A stretch of 64,000 bases of DNA from Candidatus Villigracilis vicinus (GCA_016721315.1 JADKIL010000017.1:17619-81618), one strand, 5' to 3'. Positions 8,603 to 18,431 are shown, counted from the stretch's first letter. Notes: a model not told the origin generated them from the letters alone. A program made the numbers and translations.

Positions 8603-9772
8603 TTGAACAAACGCCTCTTGAACGTCGGACTCATCGTCCTCATTGACATGCTCGGCTTCGCGCTGATCGTGCCGCTGTTAACTTTCTTTGCTGATTCCTT
8701 CGGCGCGACAGAATTCCAAACGGGACTTCTCGTCTCCTCCTACGCGCTGATGCAGATGATCGGTGCGCCGATCCTTGGGCGTCTCTCCGACAAATTTGGA
8801 CGCAGACCTGTGTTCCTGATTAGCATTGCTGGCACGTTCATCGGCTTTTTGATTCTCGGCTTTGCCAATTCACTGATTTGGTTATTTATCAGCCGCATTC
8901 TTTCAGGTCTCACGGCTGGGAATATCTCCGTGGCACAAGCCTACATTGCCGATGTAACCGATGAAAAGAATCGCGCTCGCGGCATGGGTATGTTCGGCGC
9001 GGCGTTTGGCATTGGTTTTATTCTCGGTCCTGCCATTGGCGGTATATTGAGTCAGTTCGGCTTTGCCGTCCCTGCTTTTGTTTCGGCGGCGCTGGCGTTC
9101 ATCAATTTGCTGACCGTCTTTTTCTGGCTGCCCGAATCACTCACAGATGAGCGGCGTGCAGAACTGGCGACGCAAAAGAAAGCGAATATCTCGTTTGCTG
9201 CGCTGACGGCTGCACTTAATCATCCGAAGGTCGGTTCACTCTTGTGGGTGCGCTTCGGGTTTGCGATCGCGTTCAATTCCTTTCAAACCGTCTTTCCGTT
9301 GTATGTGCTCAACAAGTTTGGACTCGGCGCACAGCAGACGGGTTACATCCTTGCCTATCTCGGCATTGTGCTGGTCGTCATGCAAGGCGGACTCATTGGT
9401 CCGCTTTCGGCGCGCTTCAAAGAATCAAATCTCATTGTCACCTTTCTTGGCTTTGCGTTGGTTGGCATGATCGGTTGGGCAATCGTTCCCACAGTTCCAC
9501 TTCTGCTGGTTGCCATGTTCCCGATGGCGGTGGGCGCGGGTTCGTTCAACGCGCTCATCAACTCCGCCATTAGCAAAGCCGTCACGCGCGATGAGGTCGG
9601 CGGCATGTTGGGCTTTGGCGCTGGTCTCGAAAGCGCTACTCGTGTGGTCATGCCCGCGTTGGCGAGTTATTTGCTCGGCGCATACGGCACGTCAACACCT
9701 GGGTATATGGGTTCGATCGTGATGTTTGTTGTTGTGGTGTATGCATATGTTCAATTGATTGCGAAACAATGA
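8603..9772 (+). CDS. MFS transporter, TetA/DHA1-like
   Basis: 389 aa from a TTG start at 8603 with an AAGGA ribosome site at 8591-8595; an in-frame ATG at 8522 would translate the polypyrimidine repeat and is rejected. About 12 hydrophobic segments. The major-facilitator motif A GRLSDKFGRRP lies after the second segment, and GFILGPAIGG resembles motif C of drug/H+ antiporters. Likely a drug- or metabolite-efflux or uptake pump in the cytoplasmic membrane. The stop overlaps the next gene (ATGA). Confidence 0.85.
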   Translation: MNKRLLNVGLIVLIDMLGFALIVPLLTFFADSFGATEFQTGLLVSSYALMQMIGAPILGRLSDKFGRRPVFLISIAGTFIGFLILGFANSLIWLFISRILSGLTAGNISVAQAYIADVTDEKNRARGMGMFGAAFGIGFILGPAIGGILSQFGFAVPAFVSAALAFINLLTVFFWLPESLTDERRAELATQKKANISFAALTAALNHPKVGSLLWVRFGFAIAFNSFQTVFPLYVLNKFGLGAQQTGYILAYLGIVLVVMQGGLIGPLSARFKESNLIVTFLGFALVGMIGWAIVPTVPLLLVAMFPMAVGAGSFNALINSAISKAVTRDEVGGMLGFGAGLESATRVVMPALASYLLGAYGTSTPGYMGSIVMFVVVVYAYVQLIAKQ

Positions 9773-10659
9773 AATTCGGCATCCATTCTCCCTCCTTCAT
9801 TTATAACGATGCCAACATCTTTGATGGCATTAAGAAAAAAGCCTTGTGGATCGAAGCACACGGCTTTGACTGGTTCTCGGTGATGGATCACATGATCCAA
9901 ATCCCTGTGCATGGACTTCCCGAAGAGCCGTTCATGGAAGGCTGGACGCTTCTTTCCGCGCTCGCGGCGGTGACTGACCGAATCAGATTATCCACGCTGG
10001 TCACTTCGACGTCTTACCGCAACCCCGCACTGCTTGCAAAGATGGTCGCCAATTTAGACCTCATCAGCCACGGACGCGTCACACTTGGAATCGGCGCAGG
10101 TTGGTATGAAGCGGAATACAAGCAGTACGGCTTTGAATATCAAGAGAAACCTGCCGAGCGGATCTATCGACTCGAAGAAGCCATCAAATTGATCAAAACC
10201 ATGTGGACGGAAGAACGCGCCACGTTTCACGGCAAATACTTCCATGTGGAGAACGCCATCCTTGAACCCAAGCCAAGTCAGAAACCACATCCGCCGATTC
10301 TGATCGGTGGGGCGGGTGAACAACTCACATTGCGCACGGTGGCTCGGGTTGGAAATATGTGCAACTTCATCGGCTCGCCTGAGGATGTAAAACACAAGTT
10401 CGAAGTGCTGAATCAGCATTGCGTTAAAGAAGGACGCGATTACAACGATATCGAGCGCACCGTGTTGTGCAATATCCTGATCGCCAAAGACGAGTCTGCC
10501 ATCCAATCCAAATTAGAAAAAGCGACATTGTTCAAAGGGCGTGGTTTGACTGTGGACAGTGCAAAGAAATTATTTACCGAGTATCAAGCGGCGAGCGTGC
10601 AGATGTTGATCTGCAGTATTTATCAGAACGATGTGGAAACGTTGGAATTTGTTGAGTGA
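9769..10659 (+). CDS. Luciferase-like (LLM) FMN/F420-dependent oxidoreductase
   Basis: 296 aa TIM-barrel of the bacterial luciferase superfamily. Typical stretches are GFDWFSVMDHM (residues 25-35), RIRLSTLVTSTSYRNP, GRVTLGIGAGWYEAEY and KPHPPILIGGAGE. Such proteins oxidise substrates with F420 or act as flavin monooxygenases with a separate reductase. The flavin reductase domain at 2683 in the same operon makes the two-component option attractive, but cofactor cannot be settled from motifs. Coupled to the MFS gene by an ATGA overlap. Confidence 0.85.
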   Translation: MKFGIHSPSFIYNDANIFDGIKKKALWIEAHGFDWFSVMDHMIQIPVHGLPEEPFMEGWTLLSALAAVTDRIRLSTLVTSTSYRNPALLAKMVANLDLISHGRVTLGIGAGWYEAEYKQYGFEYQEKPAERIYRLEEAIKLIKTMWTEERATFHGKYFHVENAILEPKPSQKPHPPILIGGAGEQLTLRTVARVGNMCNFIGSPEDVKHKFEVLNQHCVKEGRDYNDIERTVLCNILIAKDESAIQSKLEKATLFKGRGLTVDSAKKLFTEYQAASVQMLICSIYQNDVETLEFVE

Positions 10660-10681
10660 ATTGAAAGATGAATATAAATCG

Positions 10682-10706
10682 TAATTGGTAAATAGTAATT
10701 ACCAAA
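10682..10706. repeat. TAATTGGTA/AATTACCA inverted repeat
   Basis: TAATTGGTA and GTAATTACCA around a short loop between the LLM and acyl-CoA-dehydrogenase-like genes; built from the AATTACC unit that also occurs at 7034 and 20152. Confidence 0.6.
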
Positions 10707-10731
10707 CCATAACCAAATATAGGAACCAACC

Positions 10732-12015
10732 ATGACCGAAAAACTAACAGGTGAATTGCTCGTTGAACGAATGACCGAAAAAGAGCGCGGGATCGCGGCG
10801 CGGGTGGAGAGCGTGTTGCCTGCGTTGCGGGCGGGCGCGGAGAAGGCAGACGCTTCGGGCGAGTTCCCGTTGGAAAATATTGCGTTGCTGCGTGAAGCGG
10901 GTTTGTTCGGCTTGATCGTCCCTGAAAAATACGGCGGGTTGGGCGGCACATTGCGTGACCTTGCTGCCGCGGCGTTTGCGCTCGGTTCGGCTTGCCCTTC
11001 AACGGCGTTGTGTTTCTTCTTCCATTGTTCGACCGCATCGCGCGGCTTGCTTGGACTCGAAGCCATAGAAGCGGGTTTGTTCACTGATGAAGAAGAGGCG
11101 AAGCAGGTGCGTGCCTTTGGTGAAAAGCTGCTGACCAAAATGGGAAGTGGACGTTTTCTTGCCAACTTCGCCAGCGAAGAAGCCAAGTCTGCGACGAGCG
11201 CGGTGTTGATCTCCACCGAAGCGACTCCCGTTGAAGGCGGCTGGCTGCTCAATGGCACGAAGTCATTTGGCTGCTCCACAGGCGTTGCCGATGAATATTT
11301 GGTGCAAGCCAAGATCAAAGACTCTACTGACCTGAACGGGCTTTCGATCTTCTTTGTCAGCAGCAAAGCGGAAGGCGTGTCTGAGCGCGCTCACTGGGAT
11401 TCGATCGGCATGCGCGCCACTGCCACACATGGAATTATTTTGAAAGATGTCTTTGTCAAAACCGAAGACGCGATGACCGTCCCTGGCGCGTTCCTCAAAA
11501 TGATGCAGATGAGCCGCGGAAGTTATGTCGGCAATCAACTGGCGGTGGTGTGTTTGTATTTAGGCATTGCGAACGGCGTGTTCGATTACACCATCAATTT
11601 CCTTTCCAAACTTAAATTTCAAGATACGGGCAAATCCATCTTTGCCGAAAGCGCATTCCATCAGGAATTGGTCGGTCACATGGCAGTGGATCTGGAAACG
11701 GGCTTCCTGTGGACACGTCGTCAACTTGAACTTGAAACTTCCGAGACTCCCATCTTGCCGAAGAACAAAGTCGTTGAGCATTGGCGTCTTGCAAAAGGGA
11801 CGGTTTGCGAGAGCGCTCATAATGTTGCAGTCAATGCACTGAAGGCGTGCGGCACCAGCAACACAGGCAATCATGGCGTTATCGCCCGCGGACTTCGCGA
11901 CCTTGCCATGGGTCTCGTCCAAGCCTTCCCAGCCGAACGCGGACGCATTGAAGCGGCGAAAAGTATCGTCACAGATACAATGCAATCAGGCTTTGCGGTT
12001 GCAGAGAAGAAGTAA
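10732..12015 (+). CDS. Acyl-CoA dehydrogenase-like flavoprotein
   Basis: 427 aa. N-terminal helical domain with FGLIVPEKYGGLGG (about 56-69), middle beta domain with LNGTKSFGCSTGVADEYLV, and C-terminal four-helix domain ending GLRDLAMGLVQAFPAER. The usual catalytic YEG(T) Glu near the C-terminus is not seen; the aligned stretch reads VQAFPAER. This is closer to DszC/SfnB-type flavin monooxygenases of the superfamily than to a true dehydrogenase, which would fit a reduced-flavin supply by the fusion protein at 2683. Start has AGGA at 10721-10724. Confidence 0.8.
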   Translation: MTEKLTGELLVERMTEKERGIAARVESVLPALRAGAEKADASGEFPLENIALLREAGLFGLIVPEKYGGLGGTLRDLAAAAFALGSACPSTALCFFFHCSTASRGLLGLEAIEAGLFTDEEEAKQVRAFGEKLLTKMGSGRFLANFASEEAKSATSAVLISTEATPVEGGWLLNGTKSFGCSTGVADEYLVQAKIKDSTDLNGLSIFFVSSKAEGVSERAHWDSIGMRATATHGIILKDVFVKTEDAMTVPGAFLKMMQMSRGSYVGNQLAVVCLYLGIANGVFDYTINFLSKLKFQDTGKSIFAESAFHQELVGHMAVDLETGFLWTRRQLELETSETPILPKNKVVEHWRLAKGTVCESAHNVAVNALKACGTSNTGNHGVIARGLRDLAMGLVQAFPAERGRIEAAKSIVTDTMQSGFAVAEKK

Positions 12016-12030
12016 CCTGGAACCTGACCC

Positions 12031-12621
12031 ATGACCCTTGCTTTCCCCCTCGGCTCTGTCGGACACTCCCTCACGCTCATGCGTGGAGTTTGGCATGACC
12101 ACATCGAAACCTTCAATCTGGATGGAACCCCGCTTCCGCACGACCCGTGGGCGGGTGCGCCTGGCGATTCGCCTTTTGATAATCTGGTCTATATCGACTT
12201 CGACGGCGAGAACTACCAGCAGACCAACGTCACCTTTCGCGGCAGACCGTTCCATGCGCGTTCGTTCACGGCAAAATATAAAGACGGCAAACTCTACTTC
12301 GACAAACTCGGACCCGAAGCCCCACAGCACATCGGCATTTCTGGCGGAGTCGGCGTTCTGTGGTTCCTCTCCGAGAACAACACCGATGAACCTCTCAGCC
12401 GTTACAGCGAACCCGATTGCATTACGCTTGACGGCTACGACCATCGCACACGCATGACCGTTCTATATCGCAACGGAGTCGCCGTCCGCACACTGACCGC
12501 CAAAGGAGTCCGCGTCGCCTCCACCTGCGAACGGCGCGTTGAATTTGACCCCCGCGGTGCAGAAGGACCTGTGCATGATGTGCGGAGTGTGACGAAGGTA
12601 TATATGAAGAACAACGGCTGA
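12031..12621 (+). CDS. Hypothetical protein, possible lipocalin-like fold
   Basis: 196 aa soluble protein with no signal peptide. It opens with GVWHDHIETFNLDG and continues as alternating short strands, including FHARSFTAKYKDGKLYFDKLG and a late TCERRVEFDP. The opening resembles GEWHGYP in the protein at 947, so the two may be distant paralogues; the match is weak. Sits 15 bp after the acyl-CoA-dehydrogenase-like gene and before the polypyrimidine repeat. No function assigned. Confidence 0.65.
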   Translation: MTLAFPLGSVGHSLTLMRGVWHDHIETFNLDGTPLPHDPWAGAPGDSPFDNLVYIDFDGENYQQTNVTFRGRPFHARSFTAKYKDGKLYFDKLGPEAPQHIGISGGVGVLWFLSENNTDEPLSRYSEPDCITLDGYDHRTRMTVLYRNGVAVRTLTAKGVRVASTCERRVEFDPRGAEGPVHDVRSVTKVYMKNNG

Positions 12622-12636
12622 CCGCAGACCATAGAC

Positions 12637-12725
12637 CGCAAAGAAAGATGAAAGAAGAAAGAACAGATCTATCGCCAAAAATCTTTCCTCTTTCCTCTTT
12701 CCTCTTTCTTCTTTCTTCTTTCATA
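12637..12725. repeat. Long purine/pyrimidine hairpin repeat
   Basis: CAAAGAAAGATGAAAGAAGA at the left and several CTTTCCTCTTT and CTTTCTTCTTT units at the right make the longest copy of this family in the window; the next gene, the aldehyde dehydrogenase, starts about 40 bp later. Confidence 0.75.
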
Positions 12726-12762
12726 ATCATTACCATTTACCAACCACCAAAGGAGATAACCC

Positions 12763-14241
12763 ATGTCTTTCCCCGAAATCACCATGCCCCCGCTCGACGA
12801 AGTCAAAAAACACTTCACCCTCTTCGATTACATTGACGGTGAACGCATCGCACCCACAGTCAACATGGGCGCGTTCGTCCACAACCCGAACACGGGCGAG
12901 AAGATCGCGCCGCAAATGGCGACCAGCCCAGAGAACATCGAACGCGCTTTACAGGTTGCGCAGCGTTTGCATGAGTCAGGCGAATGGGCGAACACCTCTC
13001 CCGAAAAACGCGCGGACATTCTTGACAACGCCGCCAATCACCTGATGGGACTTACTCCCATGATCGCCGCGGTTGAATCGTACAACACGGGCATCGTTTT
13101 CAGCACCACGAGTTTCGTCAACGCCATTGTGTGGCTGGCGTTCAAAGCCGCCGCGGGCGTTCTCCGCAGTGGATACGCCGTCAACAAAGTCCCTGGTCCG
13201 CATGGCGATGTGGAAGTTCTGCGCAAGCCGCTTGGTGTTGCGGTTGCCATCGTGCCGTGGAATTCTCCCGCCGCGCTTGCCGCGCATAAAGTTGCCAACG
13301 CGCTCGCCGCGGGTTGCCCCGTCATTCTCAAGCCCACCGAGTGGGCGCCGTATTCCTGTCTCTTCCTTGTGGATGGTCTCGAAGCCGCGGGTTTGCCCAA
13401 AGGTCTGTTCCAGATCGTCAACGGCGGTGGTGATGTCGGTGCGAAACTTGTCGGCGATAAACGGGTGCGTGCCGTTTCGTTCACGGGTGGTTTGCATGGC
13501 GGACGCGCTGTCGCTGCAGCCTGCGCCGCAGATTTCAAATCGCTGCAACTTGAACTCGGTGGCAACAACGCCATGGTCGTTCTGCAAGACGCCGATATTG
13601 ATAAAGTCGCCGATGGCATCGTCGCGGGCATGACCACGCTCAACGGTCAATGGTGCCGCGCGCTCGGTCGCCTTATCGTTCATGAATCGATTCAAGATCA
13701 GGTCGTCAACGCCGCGCTGGATAAATTCAAACAAGTCAAAGTGGGTGACGCACTCTCGATGGAATCTCAACTCGGACCGCTCGCCAACTCTGCCCATCAC
13801 GGTCGCATTGTGGACGCGGTCAACGCGCTCAAAGCCAAAGGCGGACAAACGCATCATACCGCCCCGACGCCTGATTCAGCGGGCTACTATCTTTCTCCCA
13901 CGCTGATCACGGGAGTCGCGCCCGAAGAGACGCTCGAAGAAATCTTCGGACCTGTCGCCACAGTCCACTCGTTCAAGACCGACGAAGAAGCCGTGAAGCT
14001 TGCCAATCAAACTCCCTATGGACTCGGCGGTTACGTCTTCTCGAAAGATGAAGACCATGCCATGCAGGTGGCACGTCAAATGAACACGGGTGGAGTCAAG
14101 GTCAATGGTGTGAGTCTGCTCGAATTAAATGTCGACGCGCCGCGTCCCGCCTGGGGCTTGAGCGGATTTGGCGAAGAAGGCACATTGGAAACCTTCGATG
14201 TCTTCTGTGGAAAATCCATAGTTGGGATTGCGGGTAAATAA
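12763..14241 (+). CDS. NAD(P)-dependent aldehyde dehydrogenase
   Basis: 492 aa, family length. Catalytic Cys298 in GQWCRALGR and general base Glu264 in LQLELGGNN. NAD-fold motifs IVPWNSPAALAAHK and VSFTGG are present, as is the C-terminal EEIFGPVATVHSF. Oxidises an aldehyde to a carboxylate in the cytoplasm; substrate not predictable. A strong AAAGGAGAT ribosome site lies just before the ATG. Follows the long polypyrimidine repeat region, so it may start a separate transcript of the same locus. Confidence 0.9.
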   Translation: MSFPEITMPPLDEVKKHFTLFDYIDGERIAPTVNMGAFVHNPNTGEKIAPQMATSPENIERALQVAQRLHESGEWANTSPEKRADILDNAANHLMGLTPMIAAVESYNTGIVFSTTSFVNAIVWLAFKAAAGVLRSGYAVNKVPGPHGDVEVLRKPLGVAVAIVPWNSPAALAAHKVANALAAGCPVILKPTEWAPYSCLFLVDGLEAAGLPKGLFQIVNGGGDVGAKLVGDKRVRAVSFTGGLHGGRAVAAACAADFKSLQLELGGNNAMVVLQDADIDKVADGIVAGMTTLNGQWCRALGRLIVHESIQDQVVNAALDKFKQVKVGDALSMESQLGPLANSAHHGRIVDAVNALKAKGGQTHHTAPTPDSAGYYLSPTLITGVAPEETLEEIFGPVATVHSFKTDEEAVKLANQTPYGLGGYVFSKDEDHAMQVARQMNTGGVKVNGVSLLELNVDAPRPAWGLSGFGEEGTLETFDVFCGKSIVGIAGK

Positions 14242-14271
14242 AGTTGAGAGAATATACAGGAGAGAAATAAA

Positions 14272-14799
14272 ATGGCAACCATTCGTAATGATGTTTTCAA
14301 GATCGGAGATAACTTTGTCACCCTGATCGGTGATGAAGTCAAAGTGGGTGATGCCGCGCCTGAGTTCACTTCAGTGATCGCAGGATGGGCAAAGGTTAAT
14401 CCGCTTCAGGAATCCAAAGGCAAAGTCATCATCCTTTCGGCAGTTCCTTCATTGGATACGGATGTTTGCGATCGTGAAACCCGTCGCTTCAATGAAGAAG
14501 CCGCCAAGTTAAGTGATGACATTATCATCTACACCGTCAGCTGTGATTTCCCCATGGCGCAAAAACGCTGGTGCGGTGCGGCAGGTGTGGAAAAGGTCAA
14601 GGTTGTTTCGGATGTGCTCGAAGCTGAGTTCGGCGAAAAATACGGCATCCTCATCAAAGAACGCCGCTACTTACGCCGCTCTGTCTTCATCGTTGGGCGC
14701 GATGGAAAATTGACCTATGTCAATTACCTCCCTGCACTTGGAGATGAACCAAATTATGAAGAGGTCATCTCTGCAGCAAAAGATGCGTTGAAAGCATAA
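14272..14799 (+). CDS. tpx: Thiol peroxidase (atypical 2-Cys peroxiredoxin)
   Basis: 175 aa. Peroxidatic Cys66 in PSLDTDVCDRET and resolving Cys101 in MAQKRWCGAAG match the Tpx layout (E. coli Cys61 and Cys95). An extra Cys91 lies near the resolving site. Reduces H2O2 and alkyl hydroperoxides using thioredoxin. Position behind flavoprotein genes fits protection against peroxide by-products. Start has GGAGAG at 14260-14265. A bidirectional-looking terminator follows. Confidence 0.92.
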   Translation: MATIRNDVFKIGDNFVTLIGDEVKVGDAAPEFTSVIAGWAKVNPLQESKGKVIILSAVPSLDTDVCDRETRRFNEEAAKLSDDIIIYTVSCDFPMAQKRWCGAAGVEKVKVVSDVLEAEFGEKYGILIKERRYLRRSVFIVGRDGKLTYVNYLPALGDEPNYEEVISAAKDALKA

Positions 14800-15133
14800 A
14801 TAAAAAAGCAAACACTCCTTTCACAGGGGTGTTTGCTAATCTATTAATGTACACCGAGTGACACGATATTCCTAAAGATAAGTTTCAAAGATAATCGCAC
14901 ATCTAAAAGTTTAAGCTAAAACAAAAATACTTCCAATTCATTTTTAGTGTTTGTCTGTGTATCTTATTCTTGTTGTAGGTGGAGTTAACGAAGCCTAATT
15001 TTTGAATATCTCTGCGGGGTCGATAGGGTAATGCATTATGCCAGAGACGTGTTTTTGAGAGTTGCCATGATAGCCGCAGGGACAGGGGTGTATACAATCG
15101 ACTTGTATTCCTGCTAATACAATAACAAAAAAA
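14800..15133. other. AT-rich intergenic region before the giant regulator
   Basis: 334 bp without a credible gene. It holds the tpx terminator and then AT-rich sequence that presumably carries the promoter of the regulator at 15134; TAATACAAT near 15114 could be a -10 region, but no good -35 is visible. Nothing else is recognised. Confidence 0.5.
14807..14837. terminator. Hairpin terminator after tpx
   Basis: A 12-bp stem (AGCAAACACTCC with GGGGTGTTTGCT, one G-U pair) with a short loop. It is preceded by an A-run and followed by a T-rich stretch, so it could stop transcription on either strand. It closes the catabolic operon. Confidence 0.8.
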
Positions 15134-18100
15134 ATGAATTTGCGATACACTGTACGCAATATGCACCTTTCCCACGTCCTTCGCACAAAGTTGATCCCTC
15201 CGCCGCGCAACACCCGTACGCTATCTCGCCCTCGAGTGATTCAAACCTTGAAGCAGGCGTTGGACTATCGTTTCACTATTTTGCAGGCAGAGGCGGGCTA
15301 CGGTAAAAGCACAGCGCTTGCGGAGCTGGCAGCCGATCATCAACCTGTCATCTGGTATCAAGCCAACGAGGAAGATAACGATCCATTGGTTTTCCTGCTG
15401 CAACTGTGTCATGCGATACAACATACGTTGCCACAAGTTGCCACCTTGCCTTCGGCGTTTTTAGAAGCATGGGATGGCGCCCAGGGTCCACTCCCGTGGC
15501 GCGGTCTTGTTGATCAGATCATCAATGCTATTGCAGAATCATCCATCCCGCCGACATTGTTCATCCTCGACGATGCGCATCTGCTCACCGACACCGGCGA
15601 AATGCCTCACATTCTAGATCGGCTGATCGGGTTGGCTCCCGTAGACTTTCACATTTTATTGGCGGGACGTCCCACCATCACCCTGCCCAACCTCACACGC
15701 TGGCGTGCAAAAGGTGAGGCGCTGATCCTCGATCAAACCACCCTGACCTTTACTAAGAACGAGATCGGCTCTCTCTTCGGCACGCGCTACGGACTCGAAC
15801 TCACCAGTGAAGAACTCGACTCGCTTCTTGAATATACAGAAGGCTGGGCGATTGGCTTGCAGCTCATCTGGCAAAGCATTCGCTCGCAATCTCCGCTGAC
15901 CCTTGAATTTCCATTGCGCTGGCAAACCGACTCGCTCGAAACTCTTTTCGATATGCTTGCCCATGAAGTCTTTGAGCGCCAGCCCGCCGATGTGCGCGAG
16001 TTTCTGCTCATCACTTCCATTTTGCGCGAACTGAATCCCGAAGTCTGCGACGCGTTGCGAAATGCTTCGGGGTACCCGGCAGGCGATTCACAGTCTATGC
16101 TGGCGTATCTTCGCCGGCAGGATCTCTTTGTCGCAGAGACTGCCGTAAGCTCACTTCGCTATCATCACATCTTTCACAACTTCCTGCGCCAGCAATCACC
16201 GACCGAAACGCGCACAAAATGGCATCGCGATGCCGCCGCCTATTTCATCTCCCGTAATAACCCGGAGGATGCGATCTATCACCTGATCGAAGCCAAAGCC
16301 TGGGATGATGTTGCCGACCTGCTCGATACCTATGCCGCCACGCTTCTTTCTACGGGGCGCCTGGATACGCTGGCGAGTTACATTGACTCCCTCCCAAGTC
16401 TTTCCCTTCAACAACACCCCACGTTGATGTTCACGCTCGGTGAGCTGGCACGTATGCACAGCCGTTTTGATGAAGCGCAAGGCTGGTATAAGCAGGCTGA
16501 AGTCACCTGGCGTCAACGCGGACAGCAGGATGGCATTGCTCGCGCCCTGCGTGGACAAGCCCGTGTGTACCTTGATACGGTCAACCCTTCGCAAGCCGAA
16601 AAATTACTTGAAGAAGCCATTCGTTTGAGCGACGGTTTCGAAGATCGCGAGGCACAGGTCCGGTTGTTTGAATTGCTTGCAGAAAACAAGCTCAACTCCG
16701 GGCACGTCGAGGAAGCGGATCGTCTGCGTCAACGAGCCGATGAATTACAAGCCGAAGGTCCATCCAATGACCAGTTATGGTTTCGCGTATTGCTGCGCAC
16801 GGGTCGCCTTGAAGAAGCCAGAAGGGGATTGGAAGAACTCGCCGAAGCCGAGAATCGCGAACCGGTTCAAACTCCCCGCGCGCACCGCGAGACGAAATTA
16901 TTGCTTTCCCTTATTTATTCGTTAATGGGCATGAGTAAACATGCGTATCAATCTGCCTTGGAAGGCATCCAACGCGGTGATAAATTGAAATCTCCTTATG
17001 TCACTGCAGTAGGGCACATGCGCCAGGGACATGCCTTCAATCTCATTCAATCTGCCAATGAGGATAACCTGGCCCATGCCATAGCAGCATTTGAGACGAC
17101 TATTTCCGTTAGCAAGAACCTCGAAGTTCCGCGCCTATCGGTCGAAGCCAATTGGGGGTTGTGTCGCACGTATGGCTATCGCGGCGACTTGCAGCGTGCA
17201 CAACGTTATGCCCAGGAAGCCATCGACGTTGCCGTTGAAGCGGGTGATGAATGGGTTGCTTCGCTCACTCGTCTTTCGATGGGGGCGAGTCTAATGCTTG
17301 CCGCTCGTTACGAAGCCGCGGAAGTCTGGTTGAATCGTGCAGTGCGCGGCTTTGAAGAATGCAGTGACTCGTTCGGTCGCAGTGCGGCGCGTTTGTGGCT
17401 GGCGTATGGGCATTTCAAACAAAAGAAACTTGATTTTGTTGCGCAGACCCTGCCCGATGTGCTTGCGGTTTGCCAACAAAACGGCTACTACTTTTTATTC
17501 ACCCGTCCGACCCTGCTTGGAACTGTTGATGAGCGTATGTTTGTGCCCCTTCTTTTGCATGCGCGTCAATTTGGCTGGGAGAGCAGCTATGTAGACCGCC
17601 TGCTGAATATCCTTGGCTTGCGTGAGATCAGTGCCCACCCCGGGTTTCGACTCAGCATCGAAACGTTGGGCAGCTTTCAGGTCAAGCGTGGAAGCGAGGT
17701 CATTCCATCCAATGGCTGGCGGCGTGAGAAGTCACGCCAGCTGTTTCAATTGTTGCTTACCTATCGACAATCTCCGCTCGACCGCGACCAAATTTACGAA
17801 CACCTCTGGCCTGAAGCCGACCCTGCTACGGCGCAACGCAATTTCAAGATCACCTTGAATACGCTTTATCAAGTGCTCGAACCAGACAGGGATGCAGGCA
17901 GTGACTCTGCCTTTATCGTCCGTGATGGGACGACCTACACCCTGCGCCTCCATGCCGACCTCTGGCTGGATTCTGACCATTTCACCCGCCTTACCCGTGA
18001 AGGACTCAAACCCACCTCGCGCTCTTTGGAGCAATTGCAAGAGGCGGTAAATTTGTATCGCGGCGATTACCTGCCTGATTCATTGTATGAGCCGTGGGCG

Positions 18101-18397
18101 GCGGAAGAACGTGAACGGCTAGCCACTCTCTTCCTTGAATCGGCAGATAAGCTCTGCGAGTTGTATCTGGAATCCAACCGTTTCAATGAGGCTATAGACC
18201 TCAGTCAGCGCATCCTTGCCCGCGATAATTGTTGGGAGCGGGCGTATCGTCATTTAATGCAGGCGTATAACGCCTTGGGAGATCGCGGTCAGCTTGCCCG
18301 CACCTACCAACGTTGCTTACAGATATTAAAGGAAGAGCTCGATGTTTCGCCTTCGCAAGAGACGCAGGATTTATACAAGAAATACATTCGTTCGTAA
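15134..18397 (+). CDS. MalT-like ATPase/TPR/BTAD transcriptional regulator
   Basis: 1087 aa (or 1077 from the ATG at 15164, which fits the family opening HLSHVLRTKLIPPP better; neither has a clear ribosome site). N-terminal STAND-type ATPase with Walker A AEAGYGKST and Walker B TLFILDDAHLL. The middle (about 420-800) is TPR-like helical repeats. From about residue 835 there is an OmpR-like winged helix (LSIETLGSFQVKRGS) followed by a bacterial transcriptional activator domain (LWLDSDHFTRL, YRGDYLPDSLYEPW). This is the AfsR/SARP-like architecture that is common in Chloroflexota. Probably activates a flanking acyl-CoA cluster in response to a ligand; target inferred from proximity only. Confidence 0.88.
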   Translation: MNLRYTVRNMHLSHVLRTKLIPPPRNTRTLSRPRVIQTLKQALDYRFTILQAEAGYGKSTALAELAADHQPVIWYQANEEDNDPLVFLLQLCHAIQHTLPQVATLPSAFLEAWDGAQGPLPWRGLVDQIINAIAESSIPPTLFILDDAHLLTDTGEMPHILDRLIGLAPVDFHILLAGRPTITLPNLTRWRAKGEALILDQTTLTFTKNEIGSLFGTRYGLELTSEELDSLLEYTEGWAIGLQLIWQSIRSQSPLTLEFPLRWQTDSLETLFDMLAHEVFERQPADVREFLLITSILRELNPEVCDALRNASGYPAGDSQSMLAYLRRQDLFVAETAVSSLRYHHIFHNFLRQQSPTETRTKWHRDAAAYFISRNNPEDAIYHLIEAKAWDDVADLLDTYAATLLSTGRLDTLASYIDSLPSLSLQQHPTLMFTLGELARMHSRFDEAQGWYKQAEVTWRQRGQQDGIARALRGQARVYLDTVNPSQAEKLLEEAIRLSDGFEDREAQVRLFELLAENKLNSGHVEEADRLRQRADELQAEGPSNDQLWFRVLLRTGRLEEARRGLEELAEAENREPVQTPRAHRETKLLLSLIYSLMGMSKHAYQSALEGIQRGDKLKSPYVTAVGHMRQGHAFNLIQSANEDNLAHAIAAFETTISVSKNLEVPRLSVEANWGLCRTYGYRGDLQRAQRYAQEAIDVAVEAGDEWVASLTRLSMGASLMLAARYEAAEVWLNRAVRGFEECSDSFGRSAARLWLAYGHFKQKKLDFVAQTLPDVLAVCQQNGYYFLFTRPTLLGTVDERMFVPLLLHARQFGWESSYVDRLLNILGLREISAHPGFRLSIETLGSFQVKRGSEVIPSNGWRREKSRQLFQLLLTYRQSPLDRDQIYEHLWPEADPATAQRNFKITLNTLYQVLEPDRDAGSDSAFIVRDGTTYTLRLHADLWLDSDHFTRLTREGLKPTSRSLEQLQEAVNLYRGDYLPDSLYEPWAAEERERLATLFLESADKLCELYLESNRFNEAIDLSQRILARDNCWERAYRHLMQAYNALGDRGQLARTYQRCLQILKEELDVSPSQETQDLYKKYIRS

Positions 18398-18401
18398 TCT
18401 G

Positions 18402-18431
18402 TACCGCGAGAGACCCTCGCGGTATTTTTTT
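18402..18431 (+). terminator. Rho-independent terminator after the regulator
   Basis: Stem TACCGCGAG/CTCGCGGTA (9 bp perfect) with a 5-nt loop, followed by seven T. It begins 5 bp after the regulator stop codon. Confidence 0.92.

Noticed and set aside
12637..12740. CRISPR array
   Set aside because: The repeated units are simple purine/pyrimidine runs with no spacers or regular spacing and no cas genes in the window.
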